Shown here one piece after another: positions 51,501 through 61,325 of a stretch of DNA of 64,000 bases. Source of the DNA: Lates calcarifer (taxonomy: Eukaryota > Chordata > Actinopteri > Centropomidae); assembly GCF_001640805.2 (NCBI RefSeq), contig NC_066851.1, forward strand, positions 22,902,947-22,966,946, in the 5' to 3' direction. The first letter of the stretch is position 1, and each line of letters begins with the position of its first letter. The position numbers and the translations under genes were made by a program. The notes under the pieces were generated by a model. It worked only from the letters and a program-made list of their open reading frames with translations. It had not been told where the DNA came from and made no database searches.

Positions 51501-54500
51501 CTGTAATTAGGGTGTCACTTTACCAGCACAGTGTATTTCCTGATGAACTGGAATAAACCCACTCCTGTGATGTGTTTGCTGTTTATCAACGGCCTGAACT
51601 GAGATGTAAAAGCTCATCAAAGTTAAACTTGATGCAATTGATCTGTACAAATTTATTTCATGTCAGCAAATCCTATGAAAAGACTAAAACCAAAAATGTG
51701 ATGGTCAGTCTCACATATATAGTTTCCATTTTAAGTAAACATTACTCAGACAGGAGGACTCTGTGCATTTGTTGGACTTTTTTGCAGATGAATCCACATT
51801 TTTGTGCTGTAGTGAGTATTTGTGGCAGCAGGGTGGTTTATGTTGGATTAAGTTAAAAATAAACTACACAGTTTGTGTCACCCACTGCAACAGTGTGGCT
51901 CACTGATGTGTTTTAATAGTTTAATGAGGACAACGGTATTCTTCCTGAATACACTGGTCTGGTGGGTTGAGTTTGTATTTGACTTTTCTTTCCCCACCAC
52001 CACGGAAACAATCGCTATAGGCTTAAGTTAACCTTGATGTGTTTTCACAGCACAGCCTTATTTCTCTCTGCTGAGTGGTCCCTGTTAGCCTGTGGTAGGC
52101 CTCTCTCCTTGGACCTCTGAGGAAAACTTCCTGGATGCAAATCCATCCGCTCACTCAACAAAAGGCCGAAACAAAGCCAGAGAGCAGAATCTTCGCTCTA
52201 CTCGACTCTTTTTCCTGCCTCTGTGACCTCCTTCCATTCTCTGTCTGTCACAGCATATTGTTACTGTTTTCTTTCACCACCACCGTTTCACTCAGTTAGC
52301 CTTTACTCTCGAGCGGGTGTGTAAAATTCAAAATACAAAACAGTTTTTTTCCGTGTTCTAGAGAAAAGTAACCACAGTGTGATTGAACCTAGTAGGAAAC
52401 TGTTGGTGTCTTAGAAACAGAATTTGTTAAGTTGGAGGTGTAAAGTTTTAGACGATAACACAATTATAGTTAATGTTTTTGTAGCCAATCAACACTTGGA
52501 ATATTGTTTTGGGAACAGAAGTGAAGAATCAGAGAGAGGATGGTTCATCCCCAGTCTGCAGTTCACTGCATAAATTTACATCACAGCTCGAGGTCAGATC
52601 CAGATCCTCAGAGTTTATTTAGCATTTTTAATGTGCTGCAATATCAAAATAACAGCAGTAGCAGGACACCTGGATTCACTTTGTTTGTAATGTGTGTGAA
52701 CTAATGAGCTGCAATGTTATCAGGTGTGTAACACACCTGCCTACCTGGAGATGGTAGGGCTGGGTATTGTGCCAGGACAAGAACTAAACCTGGTTCCAGA
52801 GCTGTAAATCAACACCCACATCTCCAGACCAATTATCAGGTTTACAATATCTTCAATTTTTTCTGATTATTTTATTTCCACTTCCCTATTTTAAAGAACA
52901 GGAGACGACAATCAGACCTGTGACATACAACAGGGAAATCTAATTGGAGGATGGGAGGAGGGTGCTTTGGTGTAATAAGTTCCTGTACATTAACACAGAA
53001 GAATAAAGACAGAGTTAAAGAATTGTAAAGTGTTCCTGCATGGTTTAAAGAATGTGACTAAGAAGCGTGGTTGTTATTCAGCTGTAGTTGCTGGATTCTG
53101 CCAAAGCTGAGCTGATGGAAGCTGCAGGTTGTGTTTTCACTTTTCTCATCTTTGTGTGTGTGTGTGTGTGTGTGTGTGGTGTGCGTGTGCGTGTGCGTGC
53201 AGGGAGGAGGGACAGTGTGTGGAGGGCATCATGGAGATTTTCGACATGCTGCTGGCAGCCACCTCTCGTTTTCGTGAGCTGAAGCTTCAGAGGGAGGAGT
53301 ATGTCTGTCTGAAGGCCATGATCCTCCTCAACTCCAGTGAGTGTTACTGATGCAGACAAACCACAGTCTTCACTTCAGAGCCTCTGAGAGGGATGAGTTA
53401 GTCTGCAGCGAGCAGCAGATCCTGCTCCATCCTGTCCAATCAGCACAGCACTATACTGTGTTTTTAGTTCTTACATAACCCAGATAAGTTTGTCTCTCTG
53501 TCTTGTTTTGGTTATTACAACAATAATCTGGAACTTAGTGAGTCAGTGACTCCTGTCACATATCTGACCTACATGATAAAACCAATCTGACCAGAACATA
53601 AACCAAACTAGATATCACAGTATACCAGTACTTAACATGTGTTCCTTATGTTCAGCCCAAAATGTTTGTCAAAATAATTCCCTTTGACCTGACAACCAGG
53701 AGACCTACTTAAAAATCATGTCTTTTCCACTTGTCCTGTTTGTTTGTCTGTTTGTTGACCGTTAGCAGGACATCTGCAAAACACCACTCAAGATCATTTT
53801 ATTGAAATGTGGTGTAAAGTTCAGCCATCAGTTATAAATCACACTAGTTCTCTGTGTAGACGACAAGACGATGTGGCCATTTGTAAAGAATTGATTATTT
53901 CTGCTTGTGGCTCTTTAACTCTGCTGTTCCCTCCAAGTTTAGCACAGTAAATATTTGCATGGATGGCCCTTACACTGGAAACACACTCTCCACAGCAGGA
54001 CTGGATTCACTGTTCATGTTGCTTTAAGACAAACTTGAACGGCTGTGAACCTTTCCTTTAATGTTTACAAACTGATGGGAAGTCTCAGTGTGGAACTAGT
54101 ACATTGATAAGCTTTGATTATTAACGTGATATTTCTCCTGAACTCAAAATAACCCGATCAGATTGATGAGTTCTCAAACCACTTTGTTTGGACAGTGATT
54201 TGAATATTGTTTCTTTTCCTTCATAAATAATCTTTGGCAGCACAAACAGCAGCTGCAGAGAAGGTTAACAAGACGACAGCCTGAAGTTTTACATGTTATG
54301 GAATTAAGATTTAGTAGCTTCAGGTGATTAAAATCTGCTGCTGGCGATGTTTGGTATTTTAAGCAGCCGTCAGCAAAAAAAAGAAGCAGCTCACCACCTG
54401 TAATAAGAGTTCCTATATTTCACTAATATAAAAAAAGAACTGATTGATTTGTAACTGAGTTCAGTAAATCTGAGGTTGAACCTGATCCCAGCCCAGACAC

Positions 54501-57500
54501 GTACTAACACAGATTAATGTTATTTTTTATCACTTGTCTGACTCACTGAGATGATGCAGCATTTCTTTTAGTATAAAGCTCTAGTAGTGCACCAGGATCA
54601 GGTTATTCTCAAAGTACCAGCAAGATTAAAGACGTGTGCTTATTTACTGTTCAGAGGTTTGTGACCATGACATTCACTCCTATTTTACTGATTTAACTTC
54701 TCCACTGTCCAGGATATTAAACCCATTCACAACTGAACAACCTGTCTCAGTACTGTACACCAGGTCACACTACAGCAGGCTTTAGTCGTGGTCTTTATCA
54801 TCAGCATCATTAAAAGTGCAGCTGACCTTTCTGCCTGTTGATGAAATAACCTGTGAAGATGGATGGTCACCGTGTCCTCGTCCACCTGCGGACACTGTAC
54901 AGGTTTCACTGAGGTGACAGACCTCTGTCTTCACATAGTTTAACAAAGTGTCTCCCTAACACACACACACACAAACACACACATGCAGGGTCATCTGACA
55001 GACTGTTTTCTCTGTTGACTCTGCTCCACTGCAGCTGGGGGGGGGGGGGGGGGGGAGACAGATTGTGCAAGAAGTGAGATCGAGTCTGAAAAGTCAAACG
55101 AGCAGGGAGGAAATTTATCTTTCAAACAGATGGAAGGTTGTGGCTTAACTGCTCCGTCTGTCCTCTGTCCTGGTGGTGGGTGGACAGGGTGATTTAGAGC
55201 CTCCTCCCTCTACCGCCCCCCAGTGTTTGATCTGCAGTCCATCACAGTGTCAGTGTCACAGTATGAAGAAATTCAGATTAGAACCAGTAAATGGTTTAAA
55301 CTGACGTCTGCTTGGAGTATGAGAAACCTGGATTAGGTTGTGTCACCAGTTACAGTATTTTGATTTTGGAGACCTTCCCTCAGGCCAACGTGTCCACTTA
55401 TACAAAAGATGAATGAAAGTCTAATACTGGTGAAATCTACTGAACGCATTCATGCTCCCCAGATGTTGAACCCTTAAGACTTTCATGGGCAAAGCTTTTG
55501 AGTTTTGTCAAATAAATTCGGGAGTAAAATGTAAAATAATTGTTGCAGGTTTGAGTCCTTGTTCCATGGAGGAACTTCTTTAACATACTGAGTGGACGAT
55601 CGCCGGTCGACGCTGACTGCTGCTGTTTGTTTCAGATCTGTGTACGAGTTCCCCTCAGACGGCCGAGGAGCTGGAGAGCAGGAACAAGCTGCTGCGTCTG
55701 CTGGACTCTGTGATCGATGCTTTGGTCTGGGCCATCTCCAAACTGGGCCTGTCCACCCAGCAGCAGACTCTGCGCCTCGGACACCTCACCATGCTGCTCT
55801 CCCACATCCGCCACGTCAGGTACACACAAACAGGAAACACTGAAACAGCAGCAGAGACGTTTACACTCCTGCCAATGAGTTCTTTATTCACACACACTCA
55901 GAAATCGTGCACACATTAATACTCGTGCTCAGCAGGTGTGTGGACACTCACATACAAATAAACAGACACTAATCTTTGGATGGTGGATGGACTTTTTAAG
56001 TAGAGATGAGTTTGACTTTTCATGAGAATCCTTCATTTTGTGAAGAAGAGGAGAACGAAGAATGAAGCAACAAAACAAAGAAGGAGACGATGTGTAAAAT
56101 ACAGGATCATTTATGGACAATCTACAACAACACTGAGGACGTATTTTAGTCTGCATCTGGAGTAAAGTACAGTATTTCCCTCTGTGTGGTGGAGTTAAAG
56201 TAGAAAATGGAAATACTCAAAGTGCACACAAAGCTGTACCTCATTATTACTTAGTTACTTTCCACCTGATGTTATGGAGCGTGCTGTGACTGTGCTCAGG
56301 TTCACCGTCATGTCTTCTCTCTGCAGTAACAAAGGCATGGACCACCTCTCCACCATGAAGAGGAAGAACGTGGTGCTGGTGTACGACCTCCTCCTGGAGA
56401 TGTTGGACGCCAACACGTCCAGCAGCAGCAGCCAAACCTCGTCCTCCCCGACCTCCGACCTTTACTCTGACCAGCACCAGTACCCCCTGCCTCCATCTCA
56501 CCTGCAGCCAGGCTCAGACCAGACCGCCGTCACAGACCACACCACTGTGCCTCCTGAAGCTCAGATCCTGGACACACACCTGCAGTCTATGCCCCCGGCT
56601 CACATGGACGGCAGCAGGTGAGTTCACGTGGTGAAAGAGAAACTCAGAGTAGAAACACCAGCGAGGAAATTCATTTCCAGAGTGCTGAAAAGTTTCACAG
56701 CAGCAGAGTGAAGAGCACAGAGTTTGGTTTGTGAGGTGAGAAATTCAAATGTCCAGGTCTGAGGATTTCTGTGATTTCAGATCAGATGGAAGGAAAGAAA
56801 GGGAAAAGTAAAAAGAATTAAAAACATGAGGAAGAAAAAGCAGGAAAATCAGAAGGAAAGAAGCAGGACAGGACAGGTAGAAGGAAAGAAGAAAGAAAAG
56901 TAGCAGTAGTGGAAAGATGAGGGAAAGGAAGACAGACCAGGGAATGTAAGAAGTAACTGCAGAGAAAGAAGAGAAGAAAAAGGACAAAGGAAAAAGAAAA
57001 GTGGGGAGAAATAAGAACAGCAAAAGATGTGAAGAGGTAAAAGGAAGGTAGGAGGGAGAGAAAGAAGAAGTAAGGAGATGAGAAAAGAAAGAGGAAAAAC
57101 AGCAATGAAATAAACGGACAGGAGAAGAAAAGACAGTGAAAGAAAAAACAGGAAAGATGAAAAAAAGGAAGGAAAGAAACAGAGAAAAGCAGGAATGGTG
57201 GCAGGGAAGAAAAGGAAGAAAAAGAGTGGGTATGAAGAAAAGCAAGAAGATGGAGTAATGGAGAAATTAAAGAAGTAAAAGACAAAATAAAGGAAATCTG
57301 AAAGAATCGTGTTTAAAGTTGGAGAGAAAGTGAACTGCTCTGTGTCTAACGGAGTAGAAGGACTCGCTCCTTCACCTCCAGTAACTCACTGCAGTAACTT
57401 TACTCTCAGTTACATCCATCCGGAGCAGTGGTCCCTGGATTCACAGGATGCCGGTCCCCTGCTGGATCCAACAGACTGCATCATCCCCGATCGAGTTGTC

Positions 57501-57524
57501 ATGGAAACGACCCTGGAGGGATGA
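45117..57524 (+). CDS. esr2a: estrogen receptor beta 2 (esr2a), nine coding exons, one frameshift
   Basis: Nuclear hormone receptor (NR3A2) that binds estrogens and estrogen response elements in the nucleus. Joined coding exons are 45117-45547, 46356-46555, 46645-46762, 47293-47649, 50490-50628, 53203-53336, 55636-55819, 56327-56617 and 57395-57524. All junctions are GT-AG and phases agree. Corrected length is 660 residues. Order: A/B domain (1-about 177); two C4 zinc fingers (Cys 181, 184, 198, 201 and 217, 223, 233, 236) with the ER-type P-box CEGCKAFF; hinge; ligand-binding domain with the expected E356, R397 and H527; AF-2 helix 12 LLLEMLD near 542-548; long F domain. Exons of 117, 139, 134 and 184 nt match the ESR family. 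The N terminus ([20 protein letters not shown]) fits my recollection of percomorph ERbeta2 rather than ERbeta1 or ERalpha. An extra T at 46671 breaks the frame, so as printed the product would stop after about 225 residues. It may be an assembly error or a real null allele. Family certain; 'a' paralogue likely. Confidence 0.95.
45548..46355. other. esr2a intron 1 (between coding exons 1 and 2)
   Basis: An 808-nt AT-rich intron. I see no repeat or conserved motif beyond its splice sites. Confidence 0.9.
46356..46555 (+). CDS. esr2a: esr2a coding exon 2 (first zinc finger)
   Basis: Acceptor ttcttcttgcag ends at 46355; donor CAAG|GTATGA follows 46555. Two hundred bases encode residues 144-211. 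They contain the first C4 finger ([19 protein letters not shown]) and the P-box CEGCKAFF that sets ERE specificity, then KRSIQG. This exon is intact. Confidence 0.95.
46645..46762 (+). CDS. esr2a: esr2a coding exon 3 (second zinc finger), frameshifted by one T
   Basis: Acceptor gttgattag ends at 46644; donor TGTG|GTAGGT follows 46762. The exon is 118 nt, whereas the second-finger exon of estrogen receptor genes is 117 nt. The sequence reads HNDYICPA, then one unexpected T at 46671, after which the other frame resumes perfectly with [17 protein letters not shown] and [14 protein letters not shown]. In the printed frame a TGA follows at 46689-46691. Every codon either side matches the family, so the lesion is a single base. 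The flanking bases (gcctac) are not a homopolymer. Confidence 0.93.
46763..47292. other. esr2a intron 3
   Basis: A 530-nt intron with nothing notable apart from good splice signals. Confidence 0.9.
47293..47649 (+). CDS. esr2a: esr2a coding exon 4 (hinge and start of ligand-binding domain)
   Basis: Acceptor cctcatttaccag ends at 47292; donor CCTG|GTAAGA follows 47649. The 357 nt encode the basic hinge ([16 protein letters not shown]), a variable linker, then helices 1-3 of the ligand-binding domain ([43 protein letters not shown]). The Glu of ADKELV is the family's estrogen A-ring contact. Confidence 0.95.
47650..50489. other. esr2a intron 4
   Basis: About 2.8 kb. It includes a pyrimidine-rich stretch near 48330-48410 and, at about 49440-49800, a CpG-rich promoter-like island listed separately. 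The rest is AT-rich unique sequence. Confidence 0.9.
49500..49790 (+). promoter_or_regulatory. promoter-like CpG-rich island inside esr2a intron 4
   Basis: In otherwise CpG-poor intron sequence this block contains a YY1-type site (gCCATCTTGG, 49559-49568), an ETS-type site (GCGGAAGG, 49576-49583) and an adjoining GC box (GGGGCGGGC, 49582-49590). An ATG at 49619 in a GC-rich 17-codon frame ([17 protein letters not shown]) follows, with a splice-donor-like GTGAGC at 49669. This is the usual grammar of a housekeeping first exon. I do not recognise the peptide and cannot identify a second exon. It could be an internal promoter, a nested gene or a transposed promoter copy. Confidence 0.4.
50490..50628 (+). 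CDS. esr2a: esr2a coding exon 5 (ligand-binding domain)
   Basis: Acceptor tgtcctcag ends at 50489; donor AACAG|GTGAGA follows 50628. Length 139 nt is the conserved ESR exon size. It encodes [19 protein letters not shown] and [18 protein letters not shown]; the Arg of LMWRS is the A-ring partner. SLTDQI, with Thr, and LLK, with Lys, differ from the SLFDQV and LLE I recall as more usual in ER-beta, so this receptor is slightly divergent at helix 4/5. Confidence 0.95.
51140..51510. promoter_or_regulatory. candidate conserved non-coding element in esr2a intron 5
   Basis: Compositionally balanced, repeat-free and rich in factor-site words: a forkhead-like GTAAACA and a homeodomain-like TAATTAGG close together at about 51491-51511, and tgatgagttgtcatcacac near 51266. 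It has no splice-compatible coding potential on either strand. Conservation cannot be tested here. Confidence 0.3.
53153..53200 (+). repeat. TG-rich microsatellite at the exon 6 acceptor
   Basis: Thirteen TG units (53153-53178) are followed by imperfect GTGCG units that run to the acceptor AG at 53201-53202. It replaces the usual polypyrimidine tract of this intron. Confidence 0.9.
53203..53336 (+). CDS. esr2a: esr2a coding exon 6 (ligand-binding domain)
   Basis: Length 134 nt, the conserved ESR size. It encodes [18 protein letters not shown] and [17 protein letters not shown], ending LLNS at donor TCCA|GTGAGT. The acceptor (gcgtgcag, ending 53202) is preceded by a TG-rich simple repeat (53153-53200) instead of a normal polypyrimidine tract. 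A weak pyrimidine stretch lies some 50-65 nt upstream. Confidence 0.95.
53337..55635. other. esr2a intron 6
   Basis: About 2.3 kb of unique AT-rich sequence, with a short CA repeat near 54960 and a 19-base G run at 55037-55055. No gene seen. Confidence 0.9.
55037..55055 (+). repeat. 19-base poly(G) run
   Basis: An uninterrupted G homopolymer in esr2a intron 6, uncommon in fish introns. It could form G-quadruplex structure, and its true length is likely uncertain because such runs are read poorly. Confidence 0.9.
55636..55819 (+). CDS. esr2a: esr2a coding exon 7 (ligand-binding domain, dimer interface)
   Basis: Acceptor tgtttgtttcag ends at 55635; donor GTCAG|GTACAC follows 55819. Length 184 nt equals the conserved ESR size. 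It encodes the segment [20 protein letters not shown] and the helix 10/11 dimer-interface run [10 protein letters not shown]. Confidence 0.95.
55820..56326. other. esr2a intron 7
   Basis: A 507-nt intron without notable features. Confidence 0.9.
56327..56617 (+). CDS. esr2a: esr2a coding exon 8 (helix 12 / AF-2 and start of F domain)
   Basis: Acceptor tctctctgcag ends at 56326. It encodes [17 protein letters not shown], the AF-2 core helix ([11 protein letters not shown]) that recruits coactivators, and a Ser/Pro/Gln-rich F domain. A consensus donor (GGCAGCAG|GTGAGT) ends the exon at 56617. If it is not used, translation stops at TGA 56619-56621, giving a shorter C terminus after MDGSR. Confidence 0.93.
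56618..57394. other. esr2a intron 8, mostly a purine-rich tract
   Basis: A 777-nt intron lying between the alternative stop at 56619 and exon 9. About 56765-57300 is almost entirely A and G on the + strand (gaaggaaagaag-type words, imperfect), so long pseudo-ORFs appear on the - strand. Confidence 0.8.
56765..57300. repeat. long purine-rich tract in esr2a intron 8
   Basis: More than 500 bp almost wholly A and G on the transcribed-sense strand. Long - strand ORFs of Phe/Ser/Leu-rich composition here are artefacts of it. Confidence 0.85.
57395..57524 (+). CDS. esr2a: esr2a coding exon 9, C-terminal F-domain extension
   Basis: Acceptor cctccagtaactcactgcag ends at 57394 and supplies the phase that the exon 8 donor needs (AG|T). 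The exon reads [20 protein letters not shown] and ends [11 protein letters not shown] at TGA 57522-57524, bringing the total to an exact 661 codons. The frame also stays open upstream of the acceptor (about 57309), and an alternative acceptor cannot be excluded. A long F domain of this sort agrees with my recollection that percomorph ERbeta2 proteins run to about 660-670 residues. Confidence 0.75.
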
Positions 57525-59063
57525 TGGGACTAAAAACTGAGACTGAACCTTAACGCCTCTCCATCCCCCAAAGATCCAGAAAAGGAAACAAACAAACAAA
57601 CAAAAAGGATTCAAAAAACAAAAGAAACACAAAGTGCTGTCGTGAGGTAAAGCTTTTCTCTCTTGTTGAGATGTTTTTAGTCTTTGGAAAAAAAAAAAGT
57701 TTTTTGATTTGTGTTATTTTGTGTGCGTAAATATTTCCTGTGAATGTGCACTACCGCAGGTGTTCCTGAGAACATCTGCGAACCTCTGCCAGTCAGTCTG
57801 TGCTCTCTCTTTTGATATCCAGTATTTGTATCTTTTTTCACCTCGGTGTAACGATCAGAACAACGAGCCTCTCACTTACACAGGCGCATGTGGTCGACAC
57901 AGTGAATATCCATTTCCATAAGTGTTGTTCAGTCATACAGATAAAAAGGGCAGTGTTCTCTATCACACTGGTGTTTTTTTCTCCTTCACTTCTTCTACTG
58001 TGTACTGTGGTGTTTTAATCGGTGCCTGTTCCTCCAGGATTTTTTCTACTCTCTTTGTACAAAGTACACGTGTCAGTGGAGATGCAGCAGTTTGTGGCCT
58101 TTTAACAAAATGACTGTTAAGATAGCTTTTCTGTTCACCTGCTTAAACTAAGGCTGAATTCACACAGTATGACGTGGCACCAGCAGAACTGAAAAACACA
58201 ATCCAGTTTAGAATAATACACAAGACCGACATATGTTAACAAGCCATATAATAACTAAATGTTATAAAGGTTTAAACTATCTGATAACTGCAAAACAGAG
58301 GGAAACAGTCCCAGTGATTATTTACTGTATGGATATTTGATGTAAATATAATAATGCAGTTGTGTCAGCCTCGCTGCACTTTAACAGTAATAATAACCCG
58401 ACCCTAAACAAAGGAAGCACTTCTGTATTTGGTTTGTTCAGGGTCAGTTTTGTCTATTTAAAGTAAATCCAGATGTACGATTATCCAACAAATAATTTAA
58501 CATGATGGTGTCATCTGTGTTCTTTGCTGTAATTCATGCGTCTTCCCCCGTGAATAAGACGGGAGGACAAAGCTGAAGATGAGCGTCGATCCAAAACTCG
58601 CTTGTTTTTGTCATTCTTGGCTCTCGAAGCGCGAGGAACTGTTGGCTTTAAATCTTTAAACAGTTTGTCTTCGTACACATGTTAAACCTCCTGTTCTGGG
58701 CTCGTTTGCTGTGGATTCTGTGGATTATGTTCTCATTAACCACACCACTGTTCTCTTGGAGAACAGACGGTTATTTGGTATCAAACTGCTGGCCAAACAA
58801 ACTGAAAGGAATTAATGTTCCAAAATTTTGGATAAACTCCCCCAAACGCACCATTTAGAGGTTTTTTGGACGTACAGTCGTGAGCTGTGCCACTTCTCTG
58901 CCAGTGTAAATTCAGCCTCAGTGCCAGATTATCCACTGGTGATAGACAGATACATGTTCACTATCCTCTCTGTCCTGATGTCTGTGGCTTGTACATGCAT
59001 GAACACACACACACAAACAACAAGTCAGATGCTGAAAATATTTCTCTTGGCAGTTTGTGCACA

Positions 59064-59088
59064 ACACACACACACACACACACACACC
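59064..59088. repeat. (CA)n microsatellite in esr2a 3' UTR
   Basis: About 12 CA units, followed by imperfect CAC units (ccacccaccaccaccc). Confidence 0.9.
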
Positions 59089-59219
59089 ACCCACCACCAC
59101 CCATATCTCAGATGTTGTTGCCTTTTCTTCGCCTGTTGGACCTGTCAGTGTAGCTGGGATCTCTCTCTAACCCAGCGATTCAGGTAAACACATACAGCAG
59201 CAAATCATGGCAAACACAG

Positions 59220-59225
59220 TTTATT
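59220..59225 (-). terminator. possible distal polyadenylation signal for syne2 (AATAAA on - strand)
   Basis: TTTATT on + is AATAAA on the syne2 strand, followed on that strand by ctgtgtttgcc. Nearer alternatives for the same gene are at 59676-59681 and 60216-60221, so which is used is uncertain. Confidence 0.3.
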
Positions 59226-59273
59226 GTCGATCAGTAATGACAATCTATACATCCCATAAATAAGTGTTCACAA

Positions 59274-59279
59274 AATAAA
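59274..59279 (+). terminator. polyadenylation signal for esr2a (AATAAA)
   Basis: First canonical hexamer downstream of the esr2a stop codon, with a GT-rich downstream element beginning about 15 nt later. Confidence 0.5.
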
Positions 59280-59299
59280 TCAAACTTTCCACACGTCTG

Positions 59300-61114
59300 T
59301 GTTGTTTGTGTTCTGTTGGCCCTCTGAGCAGTGAGGCTGAGCTTCTGTACAAATCAGGATCAAACACTGATTTCAAACCAAATGACACAAAATCCTCAGT
59401 AATATGTAGATTAACATTGTAAATTAGCGACAGTTAACAATATTTGATTGTGCATGTACACGGCTACATTCAATGCCCAAAGAACTGCTTACATTCATGT
59501 TCTACTGAGTCTGACCTGTTACAGATTTTGACACCAGTCCCTCAACTGCACGGAAGAAGAAGTGTTTTCAGCAGCGTTCAGGTAAATCCCACATGTACAT
59601 CACCACCAACAACAAAATATATTTTAAAAATGATTTTCTGTCCTCACCTGTTGATGTTTGATTACAGGGCTTTACTTTATTCACGGGGCAACGTGGGTAA
59701 CACAGGGTAAGATCTGAACGACTTAAAATAATCCTTACAGGAGTTTAGAGTTTCTGACATGAGACGATGTAACGGTGTCTTTTTTGTCTGAGCCTCAGTT
59801 AATATTGCTGCATCAGTGTTCAGTATTAATGCATAATGTGAGAATAAACTCTCTTTAACTCTGTATCGATACAAAGCTTTTAGTTAAGTAGCAGTTTTGG
59901 TTTAACAGCTGCCTGTCCAGCACCAACAGCAGACAGACCATAAAAGTGGAACATCTGTTTAACAGCCAGATGTTTCTTCAGGTGTAGATGATAATGTTGC
60001 TCTGTCTGTCAGCACTTGATTAGCTGTATGCTTATGTTTCTGGTAGTGTGTTCAGAGACTTTCTGCCTCCTAGTTGTCACGAAATTCCTTAATGTAGCTT
60101 TAATCTGAGGATCTATGTAAAACCTTCAGGCTCAGTGATTTGCTAACAATCTTTAACAACTTCCAAACTCCTGGCTGTAAAGTTTACATAATCATAAGAA
60201 AATATCTCAAGTCATTTTATTATACTGACTCAAGAAAGGGAGCGCCATAATTCAGCTCTCTGCTGTGGCCTTTAGAAAAGGAAAAGCCAATAAGGCTGTT
60301 TTATAATGTGTGTGTGAACCTGACAGGCTTCAGTGCCACATTCAAACACAATAATTTACCTGTTTCTTTCTCAGTAGTTTGCCATTATATACAAAATTCA
60401 TTAATAACAGTTAATGTACATGTGTATCTGATAGAGTATGGTAGTTCTATTGGCTACAGAAAGGCATGTCTGCAGATGAGTCACTGCCGTCATTTAAAAA
60501 AAGAAGTCAGTCACAGCTTACACATCTTAAATATCTCTAAACCAAACAACTACTACTCTTTTCATTTCTGTACAAAATGTGCTGTCGACGAGTGGCCGCC
60601 TTCTATGAAAAACAGTAAAAATAGCTGCAGTGGTAGAAAATGTCTAGTGTACCTCTCAGTTTTTAGATGCTTTGGTAATTACCATCCTTTATCCTTCAAA
60701 CTCGACACCACAGACTTTTCATGAACGTACAAAATCTAGATATCAAATAAATCTTGAGACCTTTTTCTTTTCTTTGCACCGTGAGCTGCAGATGTTCGCT
60801 GGGGACGTTAACTGGCAAATTACATATAAAAATCACAACTTTAAAACAGACCAGTAATATGGCTTCTTCTTTTTTAATAACTGTGGTGCACCACAATAAT
60901 AAATAAATACATTTTTAAATACACCAATAAAATTTAGAGTCAAAAACCACGTGATGAGGCCCTCAGACGTGAAGGCCGGTGCTTCTCTTCTGTCGAAGGG
61001 AGAAGGTGTCTGTGGATCTCAACCTGATGCATCTTTTTTTTCCTCTTTCAGTCCCCCCCCCCCTCGTCAGGACAAGTCAGAGACGAACTTTCCCGCCGGG
61101 CGTCGAGGCAGTGC
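59300..61114 (-). other. syne2: syne2 3' UTR and convergent intergenic region
   Basis: Directly downstream of the syne2 stop codon on the - strand. No coding sequence supported on either strand. Candidate - strand AATAAA hexamers at 60216-60221 and 59676-59681 imply a 3' UTR of roughly 0.9-1.9 kb. Confidence 0.5.
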
Positions 61115-61325
61115 TCATGTGGGCGGAGGGCCGTTGGTGTACCGCAGCATGGGGTAGAAGGAGCGTGCGAAGTTGTTGGACAGTGTACAGCTGTAATCCT
61201 CCTCGGACAGAGGCACCAGGCAGGCCAGGACCAGCAGCACGAAGAAGAGCAGGTGAAGGGGGAAGGCGGCTCGGAGAACCCGGTAGAAGAAGGGTCGGTG
61301 TGGGGAAGACTCCCTCCTCTCCTCC
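61115..61325 (-). CDS. syne2: syne2 last coding exon (KASH domain)
   Basis: Acceptor ctgtgtgtctgtccag ends at 61326; stop TGA at 61117-61115. It encodes the basic juxtamembrane segment (EERRESSPHRPFFYRVLRAA), the transmembrane helix and the luminal tail ending SFYPMLRYTNGPPPT. This is the functional SUN-binding module and looks intact. Confidence 0.96.

Larger units (their letters stand above)
50629..53202. other. esr2a intron 5
   Basis: About 2.6 kb. It holds a candidate conserved non-coding element (about 51140-51510), a second dense block near 52060-52320, and a TG-rich repeat directly before exon 6. No other gene seen. Confidence 0.9.
57525..59300 (+). other. esr2a: esr2a 3' UTR
   Basis: No further coding exon is visible. 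The first canonical AATAAA after the stop codon is at 59274-59279, followed by a GT-rich stretch (gtctgtgttgtttgtgttctgttgg) suited to cleavage and polyadenylation. This predicts a 3' UTR of about 1.75 kb. A CA repeat (59064-59088) lies within it. Confidence 0.55.

Noticed and set aside
56745..57285. 166- and 155-codon - strand frames
   Set aside because: Artefacts of the purine-rich tract in esr2a intron 8; sequence is only Phe/Ser/Leu runs.
45117..57524. Assignment as esr1 (ERalpha) or esr2b (ERbeta1)
   Set aside because: The N terminus and long C terminus fit percomorph ERbeta2, and syne2 as neighbour fits ESR2 rather than ESR1. SYNE1 lies near ESR1 in mammals, so a tree of the KASH end would still be a useful check.
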